Source: an uncultured Archangium sp.
GTDB lineage: Bacteria > Myxococcota > Myxococcia > Myxococcales > Myxococcaceae
Assembly: GCA_903905455.1 (NCBI GenBank)
Contig: CAIVGN010000189.1
Location: forward strand, 62,001 to 126,000
DNA: 64,000 nt
Reading direction: 5' to 3'
A program made the translations under genes and the position numbers. Within the stretch, counting starts at the first letter, position 1. Each line of letters begins with the position of its first letter. Of the stretch, positions 18,919 through 27,340 are shown piece after piece. The notes beneath the pieces are model-generated. The model ran no database searches, was not told where the DNA came from, and saw only the letters and a program-made list of their open reading frames with translations.

Positions 18919-19951
18919 TGCCGCGAAGGTCGAAGAGCCGCTCCCGTGGATCGACAAGGCGGGCAACGGAGCCAAGCGCGTCGCCGCGCTGCTGCTGGGG
19001 CTGGGGCCGGAGGTCGCGGCCAACGTCTTTCGCCAGATGTCGGAGCTCGAGGTGCGGCAGATCGCCCTGGGGGCCCGCGAGCTCAAGCGCATGGGGCCCT
19101 CGGCCATCTCCGAGTCGCTCAACACCTTCATCGGCTCGATGCAGGAGGCCGGGGTCGACGTGCTGGGCGGCGACGCCATGTTCCGCAAGATGGCCGGCGA
19201 GCTGATGGCCCCCGAGGCCGTCAAGCGCACCTTCGACGCCACCCCGCCCTCGCACCAGCCGGAAGAGCTGCTGGGCATCGTGGCTACCGCCGACGCCGAG
19301 TCGCTGGCGATGATCCTCAACCGTGAGCAGCCGCAGACCATCGCCCTGGTGCTCAGCTCGCTGACCGCCGAGCGCGCCGCCCTGGTGATGGACCGGTTGC
19401 CCCTGGCCATGCGCCCGCAGATCGTTCGCCGCATGGCCGTGGTCGAGGCCGTAGCACCCGAGGTGCTCCGCGAGGTGCGCCTGGCCCTGACCGGCGAGCT
19501 GCAGTCCCTGGTGTCCGAGGGCATGCGCAAGGTCGACGGTCGCGTGGCGGCCCTCGAGATTCTCCGCCGCAGCCCGGCCGCGCAGCAGACCGAGATCCTC
19601 GCGGCCATCGAACGCGACGAACCGAACCTCGCCAACGACCTGCGCAGCAAGCTCTTCACCTTCGAAGACCTGACGCGCCTGTCCGACCGCGACCTGCAGA
19701 GCCTGATGAAGGACCTCGACATGAAGCAGGTCACCGTCGCCCTCAAGGGTGGCTCTCCGGAGGTGAAGGAGAAGTTCCTCAAGAACATGTCGTCGCGCGC
19801 AGCCGAGCTGCTCGAGGACGATCTCTCGGCGATGGGCCCGGTGAAACTCTCGGACGTCGAGGCTGCCCAGGCGGAGATCGCCAAGGTCGCCATCGAGGCC
19901 GCCGAGAAGGGCCGCATCACCATCGTTCGCCCGACCGACAAGATGCTCTGA
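18911..19951 (+). CDS. fliG: Flagellar motor switch protein FliG
   Basis: 346 residues, the normal length. FliG links FliF to FliM and carries the torque-generating C-terminus. The N-terminal part has KRVAALLLGLGPEVAANVF; the C-terminal part has KLFTFEDLTRLSDRDLQSLM and VKEKFLKNMSSRAAELLEDD with the charged residues that meet the stator. The FliM-binding motif, usually EHPQ, reads EQPQ here (NREQPQTIALVL). It overlaps fliF by 8 bp and is 3 bases from fliH. Confidence 0.95.
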   Translation: MADAAKVEEPLPWIDKAGNGAKRVAALLLGLGPEVAANVFRQMSELEVRQIALGARELKRMGPSAISESLNTFIGSMQEAGVDVLGGDAMFRKMAGELMAPEAVKRTFDATPPSHQPEELLGIVATADAESLAMILNREQPQTIALVLSSLTAERAALVMDRLPLAMRPQIVRRMAVVEAVAPEVLREVRLALTGELQSLVSEGMRKVDGRVAALEILRRSPAAQQTEILAAIERDEPNLANDLRSKLFTFEDLTRLSDRDLQSLMKDLDMKQVTVALKGGSPEVKEKFLKNMSSRAAELLEDDLSAMGPVKLSDVEAAQAEIAKVAIEAAEKGRITIVRPTDKML

Positions 19952-19954
19952 CCC

Positions 19955-20644
19955 ATGAAGCGACCTTCGTTCATGGACGGTGCGGTGGCGGTGAAGGTCG
20001 AGGCGCTGAAGATCGCGTCCGTCGACCCGATGCACATTCGCCAGGTCAGCTGGGCGGTGGGCCCCAAAGAACCGGCGATGGTCGAGGCCGTGGCCCCGCG
20101 CCTGGTCGCGGTCGCGATGGCGCCCCCGGAGCGCGAGCTGCCGGCGCCCGTGCCCACGGCCCCGGGAGGCGCGGTGTTCGAGCCGCTGGTTTCGGCGCCC
20201 CACCCCGAGCCGCTGCCCCGGCCCGGAGAGCGGGAGACGAAGAGCGAGCACCTGAAGCTCGCCCTGGAGACCCTCAAGGCCCAGGGTGAGAGGCTGGCCG
20301 AGCAGGCCCGCAGCGACGCGCTGGAGCTGGGCATCCTCATCGCCCGGCGCATCCTCGAGAAGGAGATCACCGCCAACCTCGACGGCATCTTCAGCCTGCT
20401 CAAGTCGGCCATCCGCCGCGCGGGCGAAGATCACATCACCCGGGTGCGGGTGAACCCCGACGATCTCGAGCGGCTGCAGGGGGCCGCGAGCTCCGATTTC
20501 TCGATGGGCAAGATCGAGCTCGAGGGCGACCCCTCGCTCGGCCGCGGCGACGTGATGGTCGACACCGAGCAACACACCATCGACGGCCGCCTCTCGACGC
20601 GCTTCGAAGAACTGGTGCGCCAGCTCGACGGGAACGGGCCGTGA
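19955..20644 (+). CDS. fliH: Flagellar assembly protein FliH
   Basis: 229 residues between fliG and fliI, the standard FliH place. FliH regulates the export ATPase FliI and docks it to the base. The N-terminal half is variable and Pro-rich. The C-terminal half has the FliH/YscL-type region LGILIARRILEKEITANL and VRVNPDDLERLQG, then GDVMVDTEQHTIDGRLSTRF. It overlaps fliI by 4 bp. Confidence 0.88.
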   Translation: MKRPSFMDGAVAVKVEALKIASVDPMHIRQVSWAVGPKEPAMVEAVAPRLVAVAMAPPERELPAPVPTAPGGAVFEPLVSAPHPEPLPRPGERETKSEHLKLALETLKAQGERLAEQARSDALELGILIARRILEKEITANLDGIFSLLKSAIRRAGEDHITRVRVNPDDLERLQGAASSDFSMGKIELEGDPSLGRGDVMVDTEQHTIDGRLSTRFEELVRQLDGNGP

Positions 20645-21993
20645 GTGGGCTCGACTTCGAGCGGCTCAAGAAGTCGCTCGAGCGGGCCGAGCCGGTGCTG
20701 GTGCAGGGCCGCATCGTGCGCGCGTCGGGCCTGGTGCTCGAGGCCGCGCTGCCCCGCGTGGCCCTGGGCACGTCGTGCGAGATCCGCGATGACGAGGGAC
20801 ACACCGTGCTCGCGGAGGTGGTGGGCTTCAACGGGCCCACGGCGCTGCTGGTGCCCTTCGGCTCGATGGACGGCATCCGCGAGGGCTCGGTGGTCATTCC
20901 CCGGGCCGCCGCCGGCGAGCTCTCGGTGGGCGACGCGCTGCTGGGCCGGGTGGTCGACGCGCGCATGAACCCGCTCGACGGGGGCCCCGCGATGGTGCTG
21001 CCCGACCGCGCCAAGCTGGCCGCCGCGCCGCCTCCGGCGATGTCGCGCCGCCGCATCGACAAGCCCATGGCCCTGGGGGTCAAGGCCCTCGACTCGTGCC
21101 TCACCCTCGGGGAAGGCCAGCGCGTGGGCGTGATGGCCGGCCCCGGCGTCGGCAAGTCGGTGCTCCTGGGCATGATCGCCCGCCACGCGAAGGCGGAGGT
21201 GATCGTCGTCGGCCTCATCGGCGAGCGCGGCCGCGAAGTGCGCGAGTTCGTCGAGCGCGACCTGGGCAGCGGCCTCAAGCGCGCCGTGGTGGTGGTCGCC
21301 ACCGCCGACGAACCGCCGCTGGTGCGCGTGCGCGCCGGCATGGCCGCCACCGCCGTGGCCGAGCACTTCCGCGCCAAGGGCAAGAAGGTGCTGCTGCTCG
21401 TGGACTCGCTCTCGCGCATCGCCATGGCGCAGCGCGAGATCGGCCTGGCCGCCGGCGAGCCGCCCACCTCCAAGGGCTACCCCCCGTCGGTCTTCGCGGC
21501 CCTGCCCCGGCTGGTCGAGCGCGCGGGCAACGACGCGGGCCAGGGGAGCATCACCGCGCTCTACACCGTGCTCGCCGAGGGCGACGATCTCACCGACCCG
21601 GTCACCGACAACGCCCGGGCGGCCCTCGACGGCCACTTCGTGCTCTCGCGGCGCATGGCCGACGCCGGTCATTTTCCTGCCGTCGATGTTCTGGCGTCGG
21701 TCAGCCGGTGCATGTCGGACGTCACGACCGTGACGCACCGCGAGCTCGCGGCCCTCGTGCGCGACGTGCTGTCCGCGTACCGGGAAGCGGCCGATCTCAT
21801 TGAGGTTGGGGCCTACCAGGGGGGCACCAACCCGCGCGTCGACCGCGCTCTCCAGGTCATCGGCACGCTCAATGCTTTCCTGAAGCAGACACCAGCCGAG
21901 CACTTCACGCTCGAACAGACGCTGGCCCAGTTGAAGACGGCGCTGACGGCGCCGCCACCTCCGGCCGTACGACGGGAGCAGAACCGTGGTTGA
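20641..21993 (+). CDS. fliI: Flagellum-specific ATPase FliI
   Basis: 450 residues, GTG start overlapping fliH. F1-beta-like ATPase that helps unload substrates at the export gate. Walker A is AGPGVGKSVLLG, preceded by GEGQRVGVM; GLIGERGREVREFVE and the Walker B region KVLLLVDSLSRIAMAQREIG follow, then AAGEPPTSKGYPPSVFAALP, which is typical of flagellar and type III ATPases. It ends 8 bp inside the next gene. Confidence 0.96.
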   Translation: MSGLDFERLKKSLERAEPVLVQGRIVRASGLVLEAALPRVALGTSCEIRDDEGHTVLAEVVGFNGPTALLVPFGSMDGIREGSVVIPRAAAGELSVGDALLGRVVDARMNPLDGGPAMVLPDRAKLAAAPPPAMSRRRIDKPMALGVKALDSCLTLGEGQRVGVMAGPGVGKSVLLGMIARHAKAEVIVVGLIGERGREVREFVERDLGSGLKRAVVVVATADEPPLVRVRAGMAATAVAEHFRAKGKKVLLLVDSLSRIAMAQREIGLAAGEPPTSKGYPPSVFAALPRLVERAGNDAGQGSITALYTVLAEGDDLTDPVTDNARAALDGHFVLSRRMADAGHFPAVDVLASVSRCMSDVTTVTHRELAALVRDVLSAYREAADLIEVGAYQGGTNPRVDRALQVIGTLNAFLKQTPAEHFTLEQTLAQLKTALTAPPPPAVRREQNRG

Positions 21994-22681
21994 GATCCTC
22001 TTCGCCCTCGCGCTCGCCAGCACGCCGCCGACGCTGCCCCACGATCCCGTGGTGGCCGCGCCGGTCGCGCCCGCGACCCCCGTCGTGGCCGAGGTGCACA
22101 AGGACGAGCCGAAGAAAGAGGAGCCGAAGAAGGAAGAGGCGAAGACCGAGGAGCCCGAGAAGGCCGACGCGACCATCCCTCCTCCGCTCACGCGCAAGGC
22201 CCTGTGCGGCGAGGTGACCCGCACCGCGAAGGAGCTCGCCGCGGCCCGCAAGCGCCTCGACGACGATCGCAAGGCCCTCGACGGCGAGCGGGTGAGCCTC
22301 GAGAAGCTCAAGGCCGACATCACCCAGGCCCGCGCCGGGCTGCGCGCCGAGACCGAGCGCCTCGAGACGATGCTCGCCAAGCGCGGCGACGCCGCCAACC
22401 AGGCCGAGGCCCCCAAGGCGACGCCCCGGCCCCCCGCGCCCACCCCGCGCCCCCAGGAACTCGACGGGCTGGCCAAGACCATGAAGTCCATGAAGCCCGA
22501 GGCCGCCGCGGCGCTCATTCAGCGCACCGAGCCTTCGCTGGCCGCCGCGCTGCTCAAGCGCATGAAGCCGGCCGACGCGGGCGCGGTGATGGACCGCCTC
22601 AAGCCCGACCTCGCGGCAGACCTGATGACGCTCATGTCGACCCTGCCTTCCTCGACCAGCAAGCCCGGAGCCCGCCTGTGA
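21986..22681 (+). CDS. MotE-like flagellar protein (MgtE-N-type C-terminus)
   Basis: 231 residues, GTG start inside the end of fliI. The N-terminus is hydrophobic (MVEILFALALASTPP), then comes a Lys/Glu/Pro-rich stretch (40-62), a coiled coil (about 75-135), a Pro-rich linker, and a C-terminal region made of MgtE-N-like turns (KPEAAAALIQRTEPSLAAAL, MKPADAGAVMDRLKPDLAAD). This is the layout of MotE-type proteins found in flagellar operons and reported as stator chaperones. The position right after fliI is normally occupied by fliJ, which is absent here. The coiled coil might in principle cover that role, but this is speculation. Confidence 0.75.
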   Translation: MVEILFALALASTPPTLPHDPVVAAPVAPATPVVAEVHKDEPKKEEPKKEEAKTEEPEKADATIPPPLTRKALCGEVTRTAKELAAARKRLDDDRKALDGERVSLEKLKADITQARAGLRAETERLETMLAKRGDAANQAEAPKATPRPPAPTPRPQELDGLAKTMKSMKPEAAAALIQRTEPSLAAALLKRMKPADAGAVMDRLKPDLAADLMTLMSTLPSSTSKPGARL

Positions 22682-23571
22682 AGATGAACGTGCTGCTGTT
22701 GATGGGTGGGGGAAAGGCCGAACTCGCGAAGAAGGCGAAGGTCGCCCCTGGCTTCGAGACGGCGCTCAAGGCGCGCGTCGAGCCCACGAAAGAGTCCGCC
22801 AAGGAGCAGGGCAAGGAGCGCCCCGCGAAGGATGAGAAGAAGGCGCGCCTCACCAGTTCGTCGGAGGAGGCCCTGCTCGTGTCCCGCGCGCTGGTGAACC
22901 ACGCGCGCCCTGCCCCGCTCGTCGGCACGAAGCCGCAGGAACAGAAGGTCGAACACGCGAAGATCGGCGCCGACCAGCTCGCCACGCGGGTCAAGGGCCA
23001 GGCCGAGCACGCCCGCGTCACCCCGCCCGCCGAAGCGAAGAAGGCCGCGCGCGTCAGCGACGCCGAGCCCGAGCTCAAGGAACACGCCAGGGGCGAAGAG
23101 CCGCTGCTCCAGACGGGCACCACCCAGGCCGCCGCGCCCGCCGCCGAGCCCTTCCACATCGAGGCCCCGCAGGCCCTCAAGGACGCCGCGCCCTTGGCCC
23201 AGGTCGCGCCGATGATGCTCGACGACGCGTCGGTGCGCGCGGTGCTGATGCCGAACATCGCCCGGGTGAGCATGAACACCGGGGAAGCCGGCGAGCTCAA
23301 GCTGCAGCTCAAGGTGCACGACGGCATCACCGACGTGCGCGCCACCGGCCCCGCGGCCCAGCTCTTCGAGTCACGCCAGGGTGAGCTGCGGGTGGCGCTC
23401 GCCCGCGAAGGCCTCGCCCTGGGCCACTTCGATCTCACCCAGTCCGACTCGCAGCAGCGCCACGCCGAGCGCCCCGACTTCGACCCCGCCGCGCCCACCG
23501 CGCGCAGGGCCACCAGCAGTTCCACCGCAGACACCGCGACCGAAGACGGCCGCGTTCACGTGAAGGTCTAG
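22678..23571 (+). CDS. fliK: Flagellar hook-length control protein FliK
   Basis: About 297 residues; GTG at 22678 overlapping the previous stop, or ATG two codons later. The first 200 residues are low-complexity, rich in Lys, Glu and Ala, as expected of the flexible ruler part. The C-terminal Flg_hook domain is visible: VSMNTGEAGELKLQLKVHDG, then FESRQGELRVALAREGLALG. FliK is exported during hook growth and switches export specificity through FlhB. Placement before flgD and flgE supports the call. Confidence 0.85.
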   Translation: MKMNVLLLMGGGKAELAKKAKVAPGFETALKARVEPTKESAKEQGKERPAKDEKKARLTSSSEEALLVSRALVNHARPAPLVGTKPQEQKVEHAKIGADQLATRVKGQAEHARVTPPAEAKKAARVSDAEPELKEHARGEEPLLQTGTTQAAAPAAEPFHIEAPQALKDAAPLAQVAPMMLDDASVRAVLMPNIARVSMNTGEAGELKLQLKVHDGITDVRATGPAAQLFESRQGELRVALAREGLALGHFDLTQSDSQQRHAERPDFDPAAPTARRATSSSTADTATEDGRVHVKV

Positions 23572-23576
23572 ACGCC

Positions 23577-24305
23577 ATGGCGACCACCATCGACTCCCTG
23601 GGCAGCACCGGCATGCCGACCCTCACCACTGCGTCCACCGGCAGCCGCACGCTGGGCAAGAACGAGTTCCTCAAGTTGCTGACCACGCAGCTCGCCAACC
23701 AGGATCCCCTCTCGCCAACCGACAACCAGGCCTTCATCGCGCAGCTCGCCCAGTTCGCGAGCGTCGAGCAGGCCGAGGCCGCCAACAGCCGCCTCGACTC
23801 GCTGATCGTCGCCCAGGCCGCGAACAACCAGACCGCCGTGGCCAACCTCGTGGGCAAGGACATCGTCTACAAGACCGACCACGTCACGCTGGGCGCCTCG
23901 GGCGACGCCACCATCTCCGGGCAGCTGGCCAACGACGCGGCCATCGCCAACGCGATCATCACCGACGAGAACGGCAAGAAGATCGCCACCGTCACCCTGC
24001 ACGACGTCAAGGCGGGCACCATCAACTTCCCGTGGAACGGCAAGGACGACGCCGGCAACCCGGTGGCGGCCGGCGACTACAAGGTGCGGCTCACCGCGGC
24101 CGACGGCAAGGAACAGAACGTGACCATCGACCTGCGCGGCCGCGCCCGGGCCACCGGGGTCACCTTCCAGAGCGGCATCCCCGAGCTGATGCTCAACGGG
24201 CAGCGCGTGAAGCTCTCCGACGTCATCGAGATCGCCGAGGGCGCCAGCAGCACCGCGTCGGCCACCGATCTCACCTCTCTCCTCACCGCGTTGTCCCGGA
24301 GCTGA
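23577..24305 (+). CDS. flgD: Flagellar hook cap / assembly scaffold FlgD
   Basis: 242 residues. The FlgD signature is present at the N-terminus: NEFLKLLTTQLANQDPLSP followed by FIAQLAQFASVEQ. A beta-rich domain with WNGKDDAGNPVAAGDYKVRL (FlgD Ig-like fold) follows. FlgD caps the growing hook and allows FlgE to polymerise. It lies 5 bases after fliK and 3 bases before flgE. Confidence 0.95.
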   Translation: MATTIDSLGSTGMPTLTTASTGSRTLGKNEFLKLLTTQLANQDPLSPTDNQAFIAQLAQFASVEQAEAANSRLDSLIVAQAANNQTAVANLVGKDIVYKTDHVTLGASGDATISGQLANDAAIANAIITDENGKKIATVTLHDVKAGTINFPWNGKDDAGNPVAAGDYKVRLTAADGKEQNVTIDLRGRARATGVTFQSGIPELMLNGQRVKLSDVIEIAEGASSTASATDLTSLLTALSRS

Positions 24306-24308
24306 CCC

Positions 24309-25595
24309 ATGAGCCTTCTGACCGCCCTCACCACTGGCACCGCCGGCCTCCAGGCCAACAGCACCGAACTCGACGTGGTCGGTGACAACATCGCCAACGC
24401 CAACACCATCGGCTTCAAGTCGGGCCGGGCCGCCTTCCAGGACCAGCTGATGCAACAGCTCATCGGCATCAGCGGCGGTGGCCAGGTCGGCCTCGGCGCG
24501 CGGCTCCAGGCCATTCAGCGCATCATCACCCAGGGCGCGTTGACCACCACCGGGCTGGCCACCGACCTCGCGCTCGATGGCCCCGGGTACTTCGTGCTCA
24601 AGGGAGACCACAGCGGCATCTCGGGCCAGTTCTACACGCGCGCCGGCCAGTTCACCGTGGACAAGGACGGCTTCCTCACCAACCTCGAGGGGCTGCGCGT
24701 GCAGGGCTACCCCAACGCCAGCACCGGCCAGCCCGTCGGTGGCCTGGGCGATCTCCAGGTGGGTTCGGCGACCGCCGCGGCGTTGCCCACCCAGAACGTC
24801 ACCCTGCGCGCGAACTTGAACTCCGACGCGCCGGTGCAGGTCTTCGACCCGCTCAACCCCGCCACCAGCTCCGACTTCTCGTCGACCACCACCATCTACG
24901 ACTCGCTGGGCAAGCAGCACACCGTGGACGTGTACTGGAACAAGACGGCGAGCGGCTCGTGGGAGTTCCACGCCATGACCGACGGCGGGGGGCTCAACGG
25001 CGGCACCGCGGGCGTGGCCACGGAGATCGCCACCGGCACGGTCGACTTCGACACCAACGGCAAGCTGGTGCAGGTCAGCCAGAGTTCGAACTTCGACCCG
25101 CTGGGGGCCACCGCGCCGCAGGCCATCACCTTCAACCTGGGCGACCCCACCAGCACCGGCGGCACGGGACTCGCGGGCATCACCCAGTTCGCGGCGAAGA
25201 GCGCGACGACCTTCACCGGCCAGGACGGCGCCCCCTTCGGCGCGCTGACCAACGTGCAGATCAACAACCGCGGCGAGGTGATGGGGGCCTTCACCAACGG
25301 CACCACGCGGGTGCTGGGCCAGGTCGCGGTGGCGGACTTCCAGGCGGCCGACCGGCTGCAGCGCAGCGGCGGCAACATGCTCACCGAGACCCTCGAGTCG
25401 GGCCAGGCCACCATCGGGGCCCCGGCCGAGGGCGGGCGCGCGTCGATCGTCGCCGGCGCGCTCGAACAATCGAACGTCGATCTCGCGGGGGAGTTCGTGC
25501 GCATGATCGCCGCCCAGCGCGGGTTCCAGGCCAACTCCAAGACCATCACCACGGCCGACCAACTGTTGCAGGAACTCATGCAGATCAAGCGGTGA
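24309..25595 (+). CDS. flgE: Flagellar hook protein FlgE
   Basis: 428 residues. The conserved N-terminus (TGTAGLQANSTELDVVGDNI, then ANANTIGFKSGRAAFQD) and C-terminus (EFVRMIAAQRGFQANSKTIT, TADQLLQELMQIKR) are the D0/D1 helices that pack in the hook core. The middle has hook domains with LDGPGYFVLK and TTTIYDSLGKQHTVDVYW. It is the last gene of the first flagellar block and is followed by a strong hairpin. Confidence 0.95.
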   Translation: MSLLTALTTGTAGLQANSTELDVVGDNIANANTIGFKSGRAAFQDQLMQQLIGISGGGQVGLGARLQAIQRIITQGALTTTGLATDLALDGPGYFVLKGDHSGISGQFYTRAGQFTVDKDGFLTNLEGLRVQGYPNASTGQPVGGLGDLQVGSATAAALPTQNVTLRANLNSDAPVQVFDPLNPATSSDFSSTTTIYDSLGKQHTVDVYWNKTASGSWEFHAMTDGGGLNGGTAGVATEIATGTVDFDTNGKLVQVSQSSNFDPLGATAPQAITFNLGDPTSTGGTGLAGITQFAAKSATTFTGQDGAPFGALTNVQINNRGEVMGAFTNGTTRVLGQVAVADFQAADRLQRSGGNMLTETLESGQATIGAPAEGGRASIVAGALEQSNVDLAGEFVRMIAAQRGFQANSKTITTADQLLQELMQIKR

Positions 25596-25623
25596 TCCGG
25601 CGCCCCTGACGCTATGAATTCCA

Positions 25624-25662
25624 ACGTGCCCGGCGCGCAGCCTTCCTGCTCGCCGGGCACGT
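25624..25662 (+). terminator. Hairpin after flgE, terminator-like without a clear T-run
   Basis: A perfect 12-bp stem (acgtgcccggcg at 25624-25635 with cgccgggcacgt at 25651-25662) has a 15-base loop and lies 28 bases past the flgE stop. The following bases cgtcgttctcg hold too few T residues for an ordinary intrinsic terminator. It may slow or end transcription between the hook block and the motor block, or protect the 3' end of the flgE mRNA. Confidence 0.5.
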
Positions 25663-25756
25663 CGTCGTTCTCGCCGGTGAGGCTCCGACGTCACGTCCAT
25701 GACGCGCCTCAAGTGCGACGCGCCCTGTGTCGAAGAGGTCCCCGAAGGGTGCTCCC

Positions 25757-25957
25757 ATGATTCTCCTCACGCGGCTCGATGGTCAGACGATCGCTGTCAA
25801 TGAAGGCTTGATCGTCTTCGCCGAGTCGACACCCGACACGGTGATCACCATGTCTTCGGGCCAGCGGATGATCGTGCGGGAGCCCGTCAAGGAGCTCATC
25901 GAGCGCATCGCCAGCTTCCAGCGCTCCATCTTCGCCGGGGTCGACCACCATGGATAA
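25757..25957 (+). CDS. flbD: FlbD/SwrD family small flagellar protein
   Basis: 66 residues from the ATG giving MILLTRLDGQTIAVNEGLIV; an in-frame start ten codons upstream gives a non-family extension. The family pattern is MIxLTRLxGxxxxxNxxLI, then ESTPDTVITMSSGQRMIVRE. SwrD/FlbD-type proteins are found beside motA in many flagellar operons, and in Bacillus SwrD raises motor power. This gene is not the Caulobacter response regulator of the same name. It overlaps motA by 8 bp. Confidence 0.9.
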   Translation: MILLTRLDGQTIAVNEGLIVFAESTPDTVITMSSGQRMIVREPVKELIERIASFQRSIFAGVDHHG

Positions 25958-26735
25958 GACGACGATTCCAGGTATCGCGTTGTCGATCGGCATGATCCTG
26001 CTGGGACAGAAGCTCGAAGGCGGCCACGCCGGCTCGCTGCTCCAGCTCACGGCCTTCATGATCGTCGTCGGCGGCACCATCGGCGCGGTGCTCGTCTCGT
26101 ACCCGCTTTCGGAGATCATCACCGGGGTCAAGGACTTCAAGGTCGCGCTCCAGGAGAAGCCCAACGACGTGGTGGCCCTGATGGCCCAGCTGGTGGACCT
26201 GGCGACGGTGGCCCGCCGCGACGGCGTGCTCGCCCTCGAGAGCAAGCTGACCGAGATCAAGGACCCCTTCCTGAAGCGCTCGCTGGGCTTCCTGGTGGAC
26301 GGCGTCGAGGCCAGCGTGGCGCGAAACACGCTGGAGACGGAGATCGAGGTCGAGGCCGAAGAGGGCAACGTCAGCGCGAAGATCTGGGGCGACTTCGGCG
26401 CGCTGTGCCCCACCGTCGGCGTGCTCGGCGCCGTGCTCGGCCTGATTCACGTGATGGAGAACCTCGACAACCCCTCGGCCCTCGGCCCGGGCATCGCCGT
26501 GGCCTTCGTGGCCACGGTCTACGGCGTCGGCGTGGCGAACCTCATCGCCCTGCCGGTGGCCAACAAGATCAAGCGCAAGGTCCACCTCCAGAAAGAGAGG
26601 AAGATCCTCATCGCCGAGGGCGTGCTCTCCATCCAGGAAGGGCTCAACCCGCGCATCCTCGAAGAGAAGCTCAAGAGCTTCGCCGGCGCCCACGGCAAGC
26701 ACGCCAAGAGCACCACCGGCGGAGACAAGCACTGA
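25950..26735 (+). CDS. motA: Flagellar stator protein MotA
   Basis: 261 residues with four membrane segments: two near the N-terminus (IPGIALSIGMILLG, LTAFMIVVGGTIGAVLVSYP) and two near residues 150-205 (FGALCPTVGVLGAVLGLIHV, IAVAFVATVYGVGVANLIAL). The large cytoplasmic loop lies between them. The proline in PTVGVLGAVLGL is the conserved one that couples proton flow to torque. Translation overlaps flbD. motB is not next on the strand; an antisense gene intervenes. Confidence 0.95.
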   Translation: MDKTTIPGIALSIGMILLGQKLEGGHAGSLLQLTAFMIVVGGTIGAVLVSYPLSEIITGVKDFKVALQEKPNDVVALMAQLVDLATVARRDGVLALESKLTEIKDPFLKRSLGFLVDGVEASVARNTLETEIEVEAEEGNVSAKIWGDFGALCPTVGVLGAVLGLIHVMENLDNPSALGPGIAVAFVATVYGVGVANLIALPVANKIKRKVHLQKERKILIAEGVLSIQEGLNPRILEEKLKSFAGAHGKHAKSTTGGDKH

Positions 26736-26747
26736 AGGAGGGCCCGC

Positions 26748-27227
26748 TCAGTGCGCCGAGAAGAACGCCGTCAGGGCGAAGCGCTCCGCGTGGGCCTCGA
26801 GCACCTCGTGCTCCACCAACTCCGAGCGGAACACCACCAGCCGGTCCATCACCGGGTCGACCAGCACCGGCGGATCGACGCACAGCCGCAGCTGCCCGCC
26901 GTCGGCCAGCGCCCAGGCCTCGTTCAGGTAGACGATGGCCGTCACCCGCCGGTTCTCCTGGCCGGGGAAGGCGTCGAGGTGGCGCACGTACTTCGCGCCA
27001 GGCCGGTAGCGCGAGAGCATCAGGTCGAAGCGCCGCAGGCCCAGCCACGCCGCCTCGTTGATCGCCCCCATCAGCGCCGTGAAGTGCTCCACCGCCCCGG
27101 CCAACGGGCCCTGGGCCTCTTCAGGCGTCAGCCAGGCGATCTCGTCGCTGCGGATGGTGTCGTCCAGGGTGTGCTCTCGCCGTACCCCGGCGCGCACCAG
27201 CGCCTGCGTGGGCCCCTGCGCGCGCAC
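26748..27227 (-). CDS. 2-oxoglutarate/Fe(II) dioxygenase (prolyl-4-hydroxylase-like)
   Basis: 159 residues from the GTG at 27227. The dioxygenase core is clear: YRPGAKYVRHLDAF with the HxD iron ligands, RRVTAIVYLNEAW, DGGQLRL, the distal His in ELVEHEVLEAH, and an Arg after it for 2-oxoglutarate. The frame stays open upstream of the GTG and encodes family-like residues (LTREVALLGETGYFLRDGFLG) back to about 27308, but no ATG, GTG or TTG is in frame there. Either translation starts at an unusual codon such as CTG, or the annotated start gives a shortened N-terminus. It lies antisense between motA and motB. The substrate is unknown. Confidence 0.75.
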   Translation of the reverse strand: MRAQGPTQALVRAGVRREHTLDDTIRSDEIAWLTPEEAQGPLAGAVEHFTALMGAINEAAWLGLRRFDLMLSRYRPGAKYVRHLDAFPGQENRRVTAIVYLNEAWALADGGQLRLCVDPPVLVDPVMDRLVVFRSELVEHEVLEAHAERFALTAFFSAH

Positions 27228-27340
27228 CGCGCGGCCCAGCTCGAGCCCCAGGAAGCCGTCTCGCAGGAAGTAGCCAGTCTCCCCGAGGAGGGCGACTTCA
27301 CGCGTCAGTAGTTCGTGTCGAAGCAGCAGGTGGGAGCCCC

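Noticed and set aside
15949-20412. Very long open frame on the minus strand across flgB-fliH (and similar long antisense frames across frzE/frzCD, the Ser/Thr kinase and the transporter fusion).
   Set aside because: The opposite strand encodes clear flagellar or signalling proteins throughout. High GC with third-position G/C bias keeps antisense frames open, and their translations are low-complexity and rich in Arg, Ala, His and Ser with no domain.
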